Below, one piece after another: positions 56,029-64,000 of a stretch of 64,000 bases of DNA. Numbering within the stretch: the stretch's first letter is position 1; every line of letters begins with the position of its first letter. The notes under the pieces were generated by a model, which was given only the letters and a program-made list of their open reading frames with translations, made no database searches and was not told the origin of the DNA. Made by a program: the position numbers and the translations under genes. This DNA is from Clostridium acetobutylicum ATCC 824 (lineage in GTDB: Bacteria; Bacillota; Clostridia; Clostridiales; Clostridiaceae): positions 3,692,001 to 3,756,000 of the forward strand of contig NC_003030.1 of assembly GCF_000008765.1 (NCBI RefSeq), in the 5' to 3' direction.

Positions 56029-56991
56029 TTATTTATTAGTATTAAGTCCTTTAATTATAGACTTTAAATTATCTGCACTTTTATTTAATTTCTCTACTTC
56101 ATCTTTACTTAGAGGAATTTCAAGTTTCTTTTCTATTCCATTAGATGTTATTATGCATGGTATACTTAATGCAACATCATTTATACCATACTCTCCCTCA
56201 AGTGTTGATGAAACAGGAAGGATACTCTGTTCATTTAAAAGCATTGCCTTTACAAGTCTGCTTACACTCATCGCAATACCTGCACTTGTATATCCTTTAA
56301 GCTTGAGAACTTCAATTCCTGAATCTCTAACTTCCTTATCTACTTCATCTTTATCAACCTTATAATGGTCTTTAAAAATATCATTCAATTGATTAAAAGG
56401 AATTCCAGCAATATTAACATCGCTCCAAGACGTAAATGAAGAACCCCCGTGCTCTCCAAGAACATATCCATGAACATTTTTACTGTCCACATTATATTTC
56501 TTGCCTATAATTTTTCTCATACGTGCAGTATCAAGAAGTGTACCTGTACCAATAATTTTATTCTTAGGATAATCAAAGTTGTTTTGACAATAGTAAGTAG
56601 CAATGTCTACAGGATTTGTTACTACAATTATAATTGCATCCTTAGTATACTTACATATATTTTTCATTATTGAATCAGTAACTTTAACATTTGTGTCAGC
56701 AAGAACTAGCCTATCTAGCTTATCATCTGGTTTTAAACTTGGACCTGCTGTTATAACAATTATCTGAGCATCCGCACAATCTTCATAATTTCCTGCTCTT
56801 ACCTTTACGTTAGGACTATATGCAAAAGAAGTGGTATGACTGGCATCAAGCGCTTCTCCTTTGGCTTTGTTATCATTTATATCTATAATTACAACTTCTG
56901 ATAAAAGATTAAGTGAAAGTACAGAATTCAAAACTGCTGATCCAACCATACCCGCACCAACTACTACTAGCTTATTTTTAACAAAATTCAT
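56029..56991 (-). CDS. L-lactate/2-hydroxyacid dehydrogenase (LDH/MDH family)
   Basis: 320 residues. NAD site VVGAGMVGSAVLNSV and Asp in VVIIDINDNKAKG; substrate Arg in LLDTARMRKI and the catalytic His in LGEHGGSSFTSW are intact. The mobile loop reads TAGPSLKPDDKLDRLV: the position that is Gln in true lactate dehydrogenases is Leu, and the loop is about two residues longer before its conserved Arg. This pattern resembles L-2-hydroxyisocaproate dehydrogenase more than lactate dehydrogenase. It reduces a 2-oxo acid with NADH. From memory C. acetobutylicum has a second ldh next to a Nat-type transporter. It is divergent from a LacI gene. Confidence 0.85.
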   Translation of the reverse strand: MNFVKNKLVVVGAGMVGSAVLNSVLSLNLLSEVVIIDINDNKAKGEALDASHTTSFAYSPNVKVRAGNYEDCADAQIIVITAGPSLKPDDKLDRLVLADTNVKVTDSIMKNICKYTKDAIIIVVTNPVDIATYYCQNNFDYPKNKIIGTGTLLDTARMRKIIGKKYNVDSKNVHGYVLGEHGGSSFTSWSDVNIAGIPFNQLNDIFKDHYKVDKDEVDKEVRDSGIEVLKLKGYTSAGIAMSVSRLVKAMLLNEQSILPVSSTLEGEYGINDVALSIPCIITSNGIEKKLEIPLSKDEVEKLNKSADNLKSIIKGLNTNK

Positions 56992-57119
56992 TGTTTTGCC
57001 CCCCTTTGTAACTGATACATATAATTTTAGTATAACGTTGTACCTAAGTCAATATTATTTACTTTTAGATAGAAATGTGTAAAAATATATAATAAGATTT
57101 TTAAAAAGTAGGTGATAAA

Positions 57120-58127
57120 ATGTCTACAATAAAAGATGTTGCAAAATTATCTGGTGTCTCACCAAGTACTGTATCCATAATTTTAAACGGTAATGCATCT
57201 AAAAGAAATATATCTGAAAGAACTCAAAGGAAAGTTATGGATTCCGTTAAAAAATTAAATTATCACCCTAATATCGCAGCAAGAAAGCTTAGAAGCAAGA
57301 ATTCTCAAAGTAAACCTACAATAGCATTATATTGGTCATCAGATATTAGTGTTAATATAATATCCAGATTTTTAAGGGGACTTCAAAGTAAACTTGCAAA
57401 ACAAAATTACAATTATAATGTAGTTATTTGCCCATATAAAACAGATTGCCTTCATCTTGAAAAAGGGATAAGCAAAGAAAACAGCTTTGATGCTGCAATC
57501 ATTGCCAATATATCAAATTATGATTTAGAATATCTGAATAAAGCTTCTTTAACTTTGCCAATAATATTGTTTAATAGATTATCTAATAAGTATTCTTCAG
57601 TAAATGTTGATAATTATAAAATGGGTGAAAAAGCTTCTTTATTATTCGCTAAGAAGAGATATAAATCTGCAGCCGCTATACTTACAGAATCTCTAAATGA
57701 TGCAATGGATAATAGAAATAAGGGTTTTATAGAAACCTGTCATAAAAATGGAATTAAAATATCTGAAAATCATATAATTGCTGCTGAAAACTCTATCCAT
57801 GGCGGTGTTGATGCAGCAAAAAAGCTTATGAAATTAAAAAATACACCAAAAGCTTTATTCTGTAATTCTGACAGCATAGCTTTAGGTGTAATTAGCGTAT
57901 TAAATAAAAGACAAATAAGTATACCTGATGACATTGAAATTGTAGCTATAGGTATGAACGACCGTGAATATACTGAATTTAGTACTCCTCCTGTAACTAT
58001 AGTAGATATACCTATTGAAGAAATGGCTGGAACCTGCATATCTCTTGTTGAGAAATTAATTAATAGAGATATAGAAAATCCTACTTCTATTTTATTTGAT
58101 GGTCCATTAATACTTAGGAACTCTTAA
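57120..58127 (+). CDS. LacI-family regulator
   Basis: 335 residues. The helix-turn-helix IKDVAKLSGVSPSTVSIILN and hinge RKVMDSVKKLNYHPNIAARK are canonical. The periplasmic-binding-like core runs from about 65 to 330 and ends in IEIVAIGMNDREYTEFSTPP. AAGTAGGTG precedes the start. It is divergent from the dehydrogenase gene with a 128-base gap, so it may control that gene; the ligand is probably a sugar or related metabolite. Confidence 0.85.
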   Translation: MSTIKDVAKLSGVSPSTVSIILNGNASKRNISERTQRKVMDSVKKLNYHPNIAARKLRSKNSQSKPTIALYWSSDISVNIISRFLRGLQSKLAKQNYNYNVVICPYKTDCLHLEKGISKENSFDAAIIANISNYDLEYLNKASLTLPIILFNRLSNKYSSVNVDNYKMGEKASLLFAKKRYKSAAAILTESLNDAMDNRNKGFIETCHKNGIKISENHIIAAENSIHGGVDAAKKLMKLKNTPKALFCNSDSIALGVISVLNKRQISIPDDIEIVAIGMNDREYTEFSTPPVTIVDIPIEEMAGTCISLVEKLINRDIENPTSILFDGPLILRNS

Positions 58128-58409
58128 TTTCTAAAAAATAGCTTTATTTATTTTACCTTAAAGCTATTTTATAAAGCTGTTTTACTATCCATATCTTTCC
58201 CCAAAAGTTACCCCTACATTGATTTGTCCATGCCGTTTTTGTCCCGTTTTACATATACTCTTAACATTTACTCGTATAACTAGTCTATGAATTTCAATTT
58301 AATTGCTAATTTTTCGCTCCAGCTTTTCATAAACTTTACTACCACAGCTATCTTTATGTCTTTAATGTAATTACTCTATAAAAACTATATTTTATAAAGG
58401 AGATTTTCT

Positions 58410-59663
58410 ATGAGATTTAAAGCTGAAATTTTTGACAAATTGCAGTTTCTATTTGAAAGCTATAAATTCAATGATCACGTTCTTCACTGCATTATAACCT
58501 TCAATGGAAAAATTAATATTCCACTTCTAAAGAGAGCCCTAATTATTACTGTGAAGGTAGTTCCCATTTTAAAAAGCAGATATGCTCAAAATATTAAGGA
58601 ACCCTATTGGGAAGAAATAATGGATATAAATTTAGATAATATTATAACGGTTGTAAATACTAAGGGTAAGTTTCATGAATTCATAGTATCTGAAATTGAT
58701 GCAACCAAAGGTCCTCAAATCAAAACTTGTTTACTTGATTTGTATAATAAACACACTCTAGCCATACTTATAAATCATATGATATGTGATGCTGCTGGTT
58801 TTAAAAAATACCTCTACATATTATGTGATATCTATTCAAATTTACTGACGAATGATGAATATTGTCCAAACTTTACTCTAAATGGCAGTAGGAGCATTCA
58901 AATAATAAATGATGAATTTAACTTTATCCATAAAATTAGAACCTTTATCTCTCAAAGAAAAGAGAGCAATGGTATTATTAATTTAAAATTTCCAATGAGT
59001 TCCGAAAAATCTTTTAATGCCTTTATACTTACACACACAATAGATGCTAATAGATTTAAACGTATTAAAGCCTATTGTAAAGTACACAACTTCACCTTAA
59101 ATGATGTTCTTCTTGCTGCTTACTATAGAGTTCTCTATAAAACCTTTAATGAAAACAAGCTTAGCATTTCAGTTGCAGTTGATATGCGAAAACATTTAAA
59201 ATCAAAAGATGTAAATTCGCTATGTAATCTAACTTCTACTGTTATAAGCGTAATTAATTATGAAAGCAATGATACTTTTTATGATACTGCTAAAAAAGTA
59301 AATGAAAACATGACTTTGAAAAAGATAAATTCCATTGGACTGAATGGTTTTGTTAAAATATCTCTTCTTTTTAAACTATTTAGCTACACTAGGTTAAAAA
59401 AATTATTATCATCACATTTTAATAATCCACTTATAGGAATGACTAATATAGGAATTTTAAATCATGAAAAGCTCTGCTTTGATGGTACAGAAATAGAAAA
59501 CGCATTTATGTGTGGCTCAATAAAATATAAGCCTTACTTCCAATTAGCAGTAACAACTTATAACAAAACTATGACCTTAAGTATAAATCTATACGGAACA
59601 AAAGAAGATAAAAAAATTATAGAAAACTTTTTTACTCTATTTGATAACGAACTCCCTGTGTAA
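58410..59663 (+). CDS. Condensation-domain-like acyltransferase
   Basis: 417 residues with the two-lobed fold of the CoA-dependent acyltransferase/condensation superfamily. The active motif is ILINHMICDAAGFKKYL near residue 125: His-x3-Asp is intact though the first His is Asn. NDVLLAAYYRVLYKTFN near 225 is the typical helix entering the second lobe. Stand-alone members acylate alcohols or modify lipids or natural products. AAGGAG precedes the start. No carrier-protein or synthetase genes are nearby, so a free metabolite is likelier as substrate. Confidence 0.78.
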   Translation: MRFKAEIFDKLQFLFESYKFNDHVLHCIITFNGKINIPLLKRALIITVKVVPILKSRYAQNIKEPYWEEIMDINLDNIITVVNTKGKFHEFIVSEIDATKGPQIKTCLLDLYNKHTLAILINHMICDAAGFKKYLYILCDIYSNLLTNDEYCPNFTLNGSRSIQIINDEFNFIHKIRTFISQRKESNGIINLKFPMSSEKSFNAFILTHTIDANRFKRIKAYCKVHNFTLNDVLLAAYYRVLYKTFNENKLSISVAVDMRKHLKSKDVNSLCNLTSTVISVINYESNDTFYDTAKKVNENMTLKKINSIGLNGFVKISLLFKLFSYTRLKKLLSSHFNNPLIGMTNIGILNHEKLCFDGTEIENAFMCGSIKYKPYFQLAVTTYNKTMTLSINLYGTKEDKKIIENFFTLFDNELPV

Positions 59664-59749
59664 CTTATGGCAGTTCTAAAAATCACTTTTTATAAGAAAC
59701 TGCAATAATGTTATACTTATATAAAACTGTGATACTGGAGGTTATATCA

Positions 59750-60274
59750 ATGATAGATTTATTAAAAACTAGAAGAAGCATAAGAAAATACAAGAATAAA
59801 GAAATAGAGAAGGAAAAGGTGGATACTCTTTTAAAAGCAGCTCTTTTAGCTCCAACTTCTATGGGTAAAAGGTCTTGGGAATTTATAGCGGTAACAAATA
59901 AGAACTTGATTTCAGAGCTTTCTACAGCAAGAAAAATGGGGAGTCAATTTCTAAAAGGTGCACCACTAGTTATTGTAGTAGTTGAGAACCCTGAGGCTAC
60001 TGATGCATATATAGAGGATGGTGCCATAGCATCAACTTTAATCCAAGTTACTGCTCACTCCATGGGTCTAGGCTCTTGTTGGTGTCATGTAAGAAATAGG
60101 GATAGAATCGATTATGACACCACTGAAGCTTTTATAAAAACTTTGCTAAACATTCCCGAAAACCTAAAGGTTGAATGCATGCTGGGCATAGGATACCCGG
60201 ACGAAGAAAGAAAAGCTTATACAGACGAAGACTTAGCTTTAAATAAACTTCATTACGACAAATATTCTAAATAG
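59750..60274 (+). CDS. Nitroreductase-family protein
   Basis: 174 residues from the ATG at 59750 after GGAGG; an upstream in-frame Met has no ribosome site. MIDLLKTRRSIRKYKNKEIE with LLKAALLAPTSMGKRSWEFI binds FMN phosphate, and IEDGAIASTLIQVTAHSMGL then GSCWCHVR complete the fold. It should carry FMN and reduce nitro compounds, quinones or related electrophiles with NAD(P)H. It follows the acyltransferase gene by about 85 bases and ends at a strong terminator. Confidence 0.88.
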   Translation: MIDLLKTRRSIRKYKNKEIEKEKVDTLLKAALLAPTSMGKRSWEFIAVTNKNLISELSTARKMGSQFLKGAPLVIVVVENPEATDAYIEDGAIASTLIQVTAHSMGLGSCWCHVRNRDRIDYDTTEAFIKTLLNIPENLKVECMLGIGYPDEERKAYTDEDLALNKLHYDKYSK

Positions 60275-60278
60275 ACAA

Positions 60279-60320
60279 AAAAAGAGAAAATCAGCACAAT
60301 AAAGCTGATTTCCTCTTTTT
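60279..60320. terminator. Terminator after the nitroreductase gene
   Basis: AAAAAGAGAAAATCAGC and GCTGATTTCCTCTTTTT form a stem with one bulge and an eight-base loop, followed by T-run. Confidence 0.8.
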
Positions 60321-60443
60321 TATTATAATAAAAAACTTTATACCCAAAAATAGATGTTTTAACTTTCCGATATCAATTCACCATGGTATTAATTGTGATT
60401 AATTATCATCAGTATGTTTGGATAATATAGCTTGGGATAATTC

Positions 60444-60848
60444 TTAACCGTAGTAGTAAGTTAATTGTGTACAATTTTTTTCTCTAAAAATCATACGGTG
60501 TCTATACATATTTATTTCGTTGGGGATGACGATTATATCACCCAAACTACTGCTGACATTAATTCTATATTTTTCAGCCGTGTATACTGAATCTTCTCTT
60601 ACTATATCTGAACTCTCATTAAATTCTCTTATACTTTTTATATCCGAATCATGTGTATCAATGTTTCCATCTAATTTATTTATCTTATCTTCATTATAAA
60701 ATTTGCTCTTATATTTTAATATGAAATATTTTAAAGATAGACATAAACCTATAAACTTAGAAAAAACATCAAAATTTTGGGTTCCTAAGTGCCCACCTCC
60801 TAGTCTTTTCAAATTTGATTTAAGAATAAGGGTTTTAAAAAGTTTCAT
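60444..60848 (-). CDS. Hypothetical protein
   Basis: 134 residues, start MKLFKTLILKSNLKRLGGGH, strong ribosome site (GGAGGAG). The first half is basic with a hydrophobic stretch (VFSKFIGLCLSLKYFILKY); the second half is acidic then ends in MYRHRMIFREKNCTQLTYYY. No family is recognised. It is alone between a terminator and the beta-helix gene. Confidence 0.45.
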   Translation of the reverse strand: MKLFKTLILKSNLKRLGGGHLGTQNFDVFSKFIGLCLSLKYFILKYKSKFYNEDKINKLDGNIDTHDSDIKSIREFNESSDIVREDSVYTAEKYRINVSSSLGDIIVIPNEINMYRHRMIFREKNCTQLTYYYG

Positions 60849-61156
60849 TTAGCCACTCCTCCAATAATTAATTCTCTAATTATTGTTGGCAGGTTGCACC
60901 ACTAACTCCAAATTTCTAAGGTGCCCAAATACAAGAAATTCTTCACAGTCTCCAACGCTTAATTTTTTGTTACCTTATTTAAAACTCTTAACAATATTAT
61001 TTTCGTATAGTTTTTATTTTCTTTAATAGGTAAATCAAAAAAAATTAATATTTTTTATCATTTTTTGTAGACTAAAGCCGAAAAAGTCAAATTATATATT
61101 TTATATCCCATTTTTTTTAATACAATACACTTAAAAACACTAATTAAAAGTCCTTA
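60849..61156. other. Gap between hypothetical and beta-helix genes
   Basis: 308 AT-rich bases. An imperfect inverted repeat, AATAATTAATTCTC with GAGAATTAATTATT character, spans about 60862-60890 near the start of the hypothetical gene and may be regulatory. No gene is seen. Confidence 0.3.
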
Positions 61157-62452
61157 TTATTGTGGTATTAAACTTATTGTGTTATCCGAAGCTATCACAT
61201 TATAAAAAGGTGATTCTAATTTTGAAGATATAGCATTATTAAAATATCCGCTTATAGTATTACCTGTAATATTATTATAAGTATTCGATGGATCTGGCTG
61301 CACCCTTATTCCATATGGGCAATTATTACTTAAATTAATAATAGTATTTCCATATACATTTGAATTAGTAACCATATAGTCCATCATTATTCCTGAGTCA
61401 TATGTTGTATTCCACGAATCAACTTCGCCTTCCTTTAGATTATAGTTTGAATTATTTATATGATTTTGAGATATTGATAACTTATCCGAATAAAGGACAT
61501 ATACACCATTAAAATCTGTTGAATCTATTGTGTTGCCTGCTATTTCAGATTCTTTTAAGTTACTTGCTTCAATTCCAAAATATCTAGAACCTATTATTGT
61601 GTTGTTATCAATTTTTAAGTCATCCGCTCTATAATTTACAGGAGTTACTGAAGGATTTTCTCTTACAACCGAAATACCTGAGTTTGTAGAATTTTCTATT
61701 GTATTTCCTATTATTTTGTTATCGTAAGCTGGAACAGCATACCTTATTCCATTAGTTGGAGAATTTTCTATGACATTATATCCAACTTCTGAGTTTCTAG
61801 ATAAATAAAATGCTACCCTAGTTCCAATAATAACGTTACTGTCTAAAGTTCCATAACTCTGCTTTGAAAAAAATACTCCGTCGCCTGAATAACTTGAATA
61901 AATTTGATTTTTTTCTATTACGTTATTTATGTTTAAATTGCTATTTTCAATGTCTGCTATGTCATCTGTTCCATCCTTAACAAAAACTAATGCATGATTA
62001 TTTTTAGCACCATAAATTTCACAATTCTCTACACTAACATTATTTGAGTTATGACAAGATACTGATATACCTCCTGCCTGATTATTGATATTTAAATTAG
62101 AGATCTTTGCACCATCTGCGCTAATTTCTAAAGTATTTCTTGATGCGTTGGTTTGTACTATTTTTGTATTATCCTTAGATTGTCCTTGTATACTTATATT
62201 AGGTACATTAAGGTCTATACTTCCATCCAAATTATACACACCATCTGAAATATAGAACTTTGTCTTACCTTGTGCTATTAATGTATTTATTGCATTGTTT
62301 AAGGATGTTCCTGAATACGTTGCTGAATCAATTACTGTCCAGCTATTATCAATTTGCTGAGCTTTTAGCTTTCCGCCTCCTGCAATTATCATAATAAATG
62401 TAATACAAAATAGTAATTGAATCTTAAGTGAATTCATTTTAATTTTTTTCAT
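61157..62452 (-). CDS. Secreted right-handed beta-helix protein, copy 2
   Basis: 431 residues from the Met at 62452, following GGAGG. The signal peptide LLFCITFIMIIAGGGKLKA likely ends in LKA-Q. The rest is a series of short repeats with Asn ladders (SNLNINNVIEKNQIYSSYSG, NVIIGTRVAFYLSRNSEVGY, NTIENSTNSGISVVREN), the mark of pectate-lyase-like beta-helices. It may cleave or bind a polysaccharide outside the cell. It is a clear paralogue of the gene at 62510, 57 bases away, same strand. Confidence 0.83.
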   Translation of the reverse strand: MKKIKMNSLKIQLLFCITFIMIIAGGGKLKAQQIDNSWTVIDSATYSGTSLNNAINTLIAQGKTKFYISDGVYNLDGSIDLNVPNISIQGQSKDNTKIVQTNASRNTLEISADGAKISNLNINNQAGGISVSCHNSNNVSVENCEIYGAKNNHALVFVKDGTDDIADIENSNLNINNVIEKNQIYSSYSGDGVFFSKQSYGTLDSNVIIGTRVAFYLSRNSEVGYNVIENSPTNGIRYAVPAYDNKIIGNTIENSTNSGISVVRENPSVTPVNYRADDLKIDNNTIIGSRYFGIEASNLKESEIAGNTIDSTDFNGVYVLYSDKLSISQNHINNSNYNLKEGEVDSWNTTYDSGIMMDYMVTNSNVYGNTIINLSNNCPYGIRVQPDPSNTYNNITGNTISGYFNNAISSKLESPFYNVIASDNTISLIPQ

Positions 62453-62509
62453 TTTTATTTCCTCCATTAATTAAATTTTATATAGAAAAAGCTTGTACAA
62501 AAGCAAGTT

Positions 62510-63829
62510 TTACTTTGTATTTGCGTTGCTAGAAGACGGCATCGTTATTATATTTACCACATTGCCATCACCCATAATATTACTAAACGGAGCATCAGAT
62601 CTCATTGATATACCATTCTTAAAAAATCCATTTATAATATTATTCGTAATAGTGTTCTTACAATTTGATGCATCCGGTTGTATTCTTATGCCATAAGGAC
62701 AATTATCCATTGAATTAGTTATTGTGTTTTTATCTAAAGTAGAGTTACTTACCATATAGTCTAGTATTATGCCAGAATTATATCTCTCATCCCAGTTTTG
62801 AGTCTTTCCATCTACTAAAAGATAATTTGAATTTCCTATTTGATTTTGAACTACTTGTATGGAATCCGAATATAAGATATATATACCATTGAAATCAATA
62901 TTATTTATAACATTTCCCTCTACTTCAGCGCCCTTTAAATTATTGATTTCAATTCCAAAGTACCTTGAACCAGTTATTGTATTTCCATCAATTTTAGAAC
63001 CACTAGCTCTATAATCTGTTGGTGTAACCCATGGCTTTTCCCTTGTCACTAATATACCTGATGACCTAGTGTTTCTTATTATATTGCCTAATATATTGTT
63101 ACTATAAGCAGGAACTGTATATCTAATTCCGTTAGTAGCTGAATTTTTAATTTTGTTATAACTTACTGTTGAATTTCTGCAAAGGCGAAATGATATTCTA
63201 CTTCCTACAATAAAATTACTGTCTATAGTTCCATGGTTTTGTTTCGAAAATAGAACTCCTCCATCTGAAAAATAGGAATGTATCTCATTTCCCTCAAGAA
63301 TGTTACACATATTCAAATTACTATTCTCAACATCTTGTATGTCATTTCCTCCATCTTTAGAAAATACTACCGCTTGATCATTTTGAGCTCCATAAATTAC
63401 ACAACCTTGTACATTAACATTATTAGAATTACGACAGGATACAGCTACACCACCTGACTGATTATTAACATTAAGATTTGAGACTTGTATACCATCCGAA
63501 TTAATTTCTATACTATTTTTTAATGGGTTGCTTTGTACAATTTTGGTACACTCCTTTGATTGTCCTTGTATAATTACATTAGGTTGATTTAATTCTATAC
63601 TGCCATTTAAATTATAGACACCATTTAAAATATAAAACTTTCTCTGACCCTCACCTATTAATTTATTTATTACGTTATTTAAAGAAGATTCTGAACATTT
63701 AGACGTGTCTATTGTTGTCCAAGTAGCATCAACTTGCTGAGCCTTTAATTTACTTGCATTTAGTCCCACTACAAATATCATACAGGTAAATACCATAACT
63801 CCAAAAATGGACATTTTAGTTTTTCTCAT
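62510..63829 (-). CDS. Secreted right-handed beta-helix protein, copy 1
   Basis: 439 residues. Signal peptide MSIFGVMVFTCMIFVVGLNA then SKLKAQQVDATWTTID. Repeats mirror copy 2 in order and spacing: NMCNILEGNEIHSYFSDGG, NFIVGSRISFRLCRNSTVSY, GNIIRNTRSSGILVTREKPW, and TITNSMDNCPYGIRIQPD. The two proteins align end to end, so the pair arose by tandem duplication. The start follows GGAGG by eight bases. The promoter lies in 63830-64000, which is AT-rich and without other features. Confidence 0.83.
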   Translation of the reverse strand: MRKTKMSIFGVMVFTCMIFVVGLNASKLKAQQVDATWTTIDTSKCSESSLNNVINKLIGEGQRKFYILNGVYNLNGSIELNQPNVIIQGQSKECTKIVQSNPLKNSIEINSDGIQVSNLNVNNQSGGVAVSCRNSNNVNVQGCVIYGAQNDQAVVFSKDGGNDIQDVENSNLNMCNILEGNEIHSYFSDGGVLFSKQNHGTIDSNFIVGSRISFRLCRNSTVSYNKIKNSATNGIRYTVPAYSNNILGNIIRNTRSSGILVTREKPWVTPTDYRASGSKIDGNTITGSRYFGIEINNLKGAEVEGNVINNIDFNGIYILYSDSIQVVQNQIGNSNYLLVDGKTQNWDERYNSGIILDYMVSNSTLDKNTITNSMDNCPYGIRIQPDASNCKNTITNNIINGFFKNGISMRSDAPFSNIMGDGNVVNIITMPSSSNANTK

Positions 63830-64000
63830 TTTTCATACCTCCAAAAATATTTTTATTGTTTGTTAAAGTTTACACTGTTAACTTTAACCTCACAATATAT
63901 ACTTCGTATATTATTTTCTATTTTTAATACTTTTTGAAAAGTTTTTTCATATTATTTATATTATGCTTAAATTAAATAAAAAAAATGAAATTATTATAAT

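Noticed and set aside
1-64000. CRISPR arrays, tRNA and rRNA genes
   Set aside because: No regularly spaced repeats of suitable length, no CCA-ending cloverleaf and no rRNA sequence were recognised on reading both strands; a short tRNA could still have been missed without a covariance search.

Overview
The window looks like the chromosome of a low-GC Firmicute of the genus Clostridium. Coding is AT-rich, ribosome sites are strong (AGGAGG), ferredoxin and Rrf2 genes point to an anaerobe, and the housekeeping block murA, MBL hydrolase, SEC-C protein and rlmH is Firmicute-like. The pairing of a NatA/NatB ABC transporter with an LDH-family gene reminds me of the C. acetobutylicum group; that is memory and inference, not a search result.

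Layout. Positions 1-350 hold the end of an HxlR regulator and a scrap of a large serine recombinase. Positions 400-6280 hold a fructosamine (Amadori compound) catabolic locus: GntR regulator, SIS deglycase, Dcu-type permease, sugar epimerase, PfkB kinase and a cupin protein, with matching candidate operators. Positions 6300-40400 are an accessory region downstream of rlmH. Positions 40400-64000 look like backbone: rlmH, SEC-C protein, murA, a dUTPase-like enzyme, GGDEF and chemotaxis-type signalling proteins, YyaL, a subtilisin, NatAB, an LDH-family dehydrogenase, a LacI regulator, a condensation-type acyltransferase, a nitroreductase and two tandem secreted beta-helix proteins.

The main result is the accessory region. 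The last codons of rlmH (Gly-Glu-Pro-Tyr-His-Lys-stop, at 40390-40410) recur, all on the same strand, at 32522, 30723 and 27130 as perfect coding tails with different synonymous codons. They recur in eroded form at 15480, 12986, 8363 and 6474, with a further candidate at 18890. This is the pattern left when cassette-chromosome (SCC-like) elements insert one after another at the 3' end of rlmH, each bringing a new tail and pushing the older one downstream. Pieces of large serine recombinase genes, the integrase class used by SCC elements, lie at 249, 30096 and 34788. Each interval carries a small functional package: a restriction-modification pair; an Rrf2/FMN-protein/ferredoxin set; a decayed LXG toxin with an immunity gene and a holin-like toxin; an ABC transporter with TetR, plus a two-component system and a hydrolase; chemoreceptors; MerR/MFS and peptidase genes; a TetR/SDR pair.

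Later insertions decorate the region. A group II intron of about 1.9 kb sits directly after an intrinsic terminator, and an IS200-type element has cut the last codons of one recombinase relic. No tRNA, rRNA or CRISPR array was seen.
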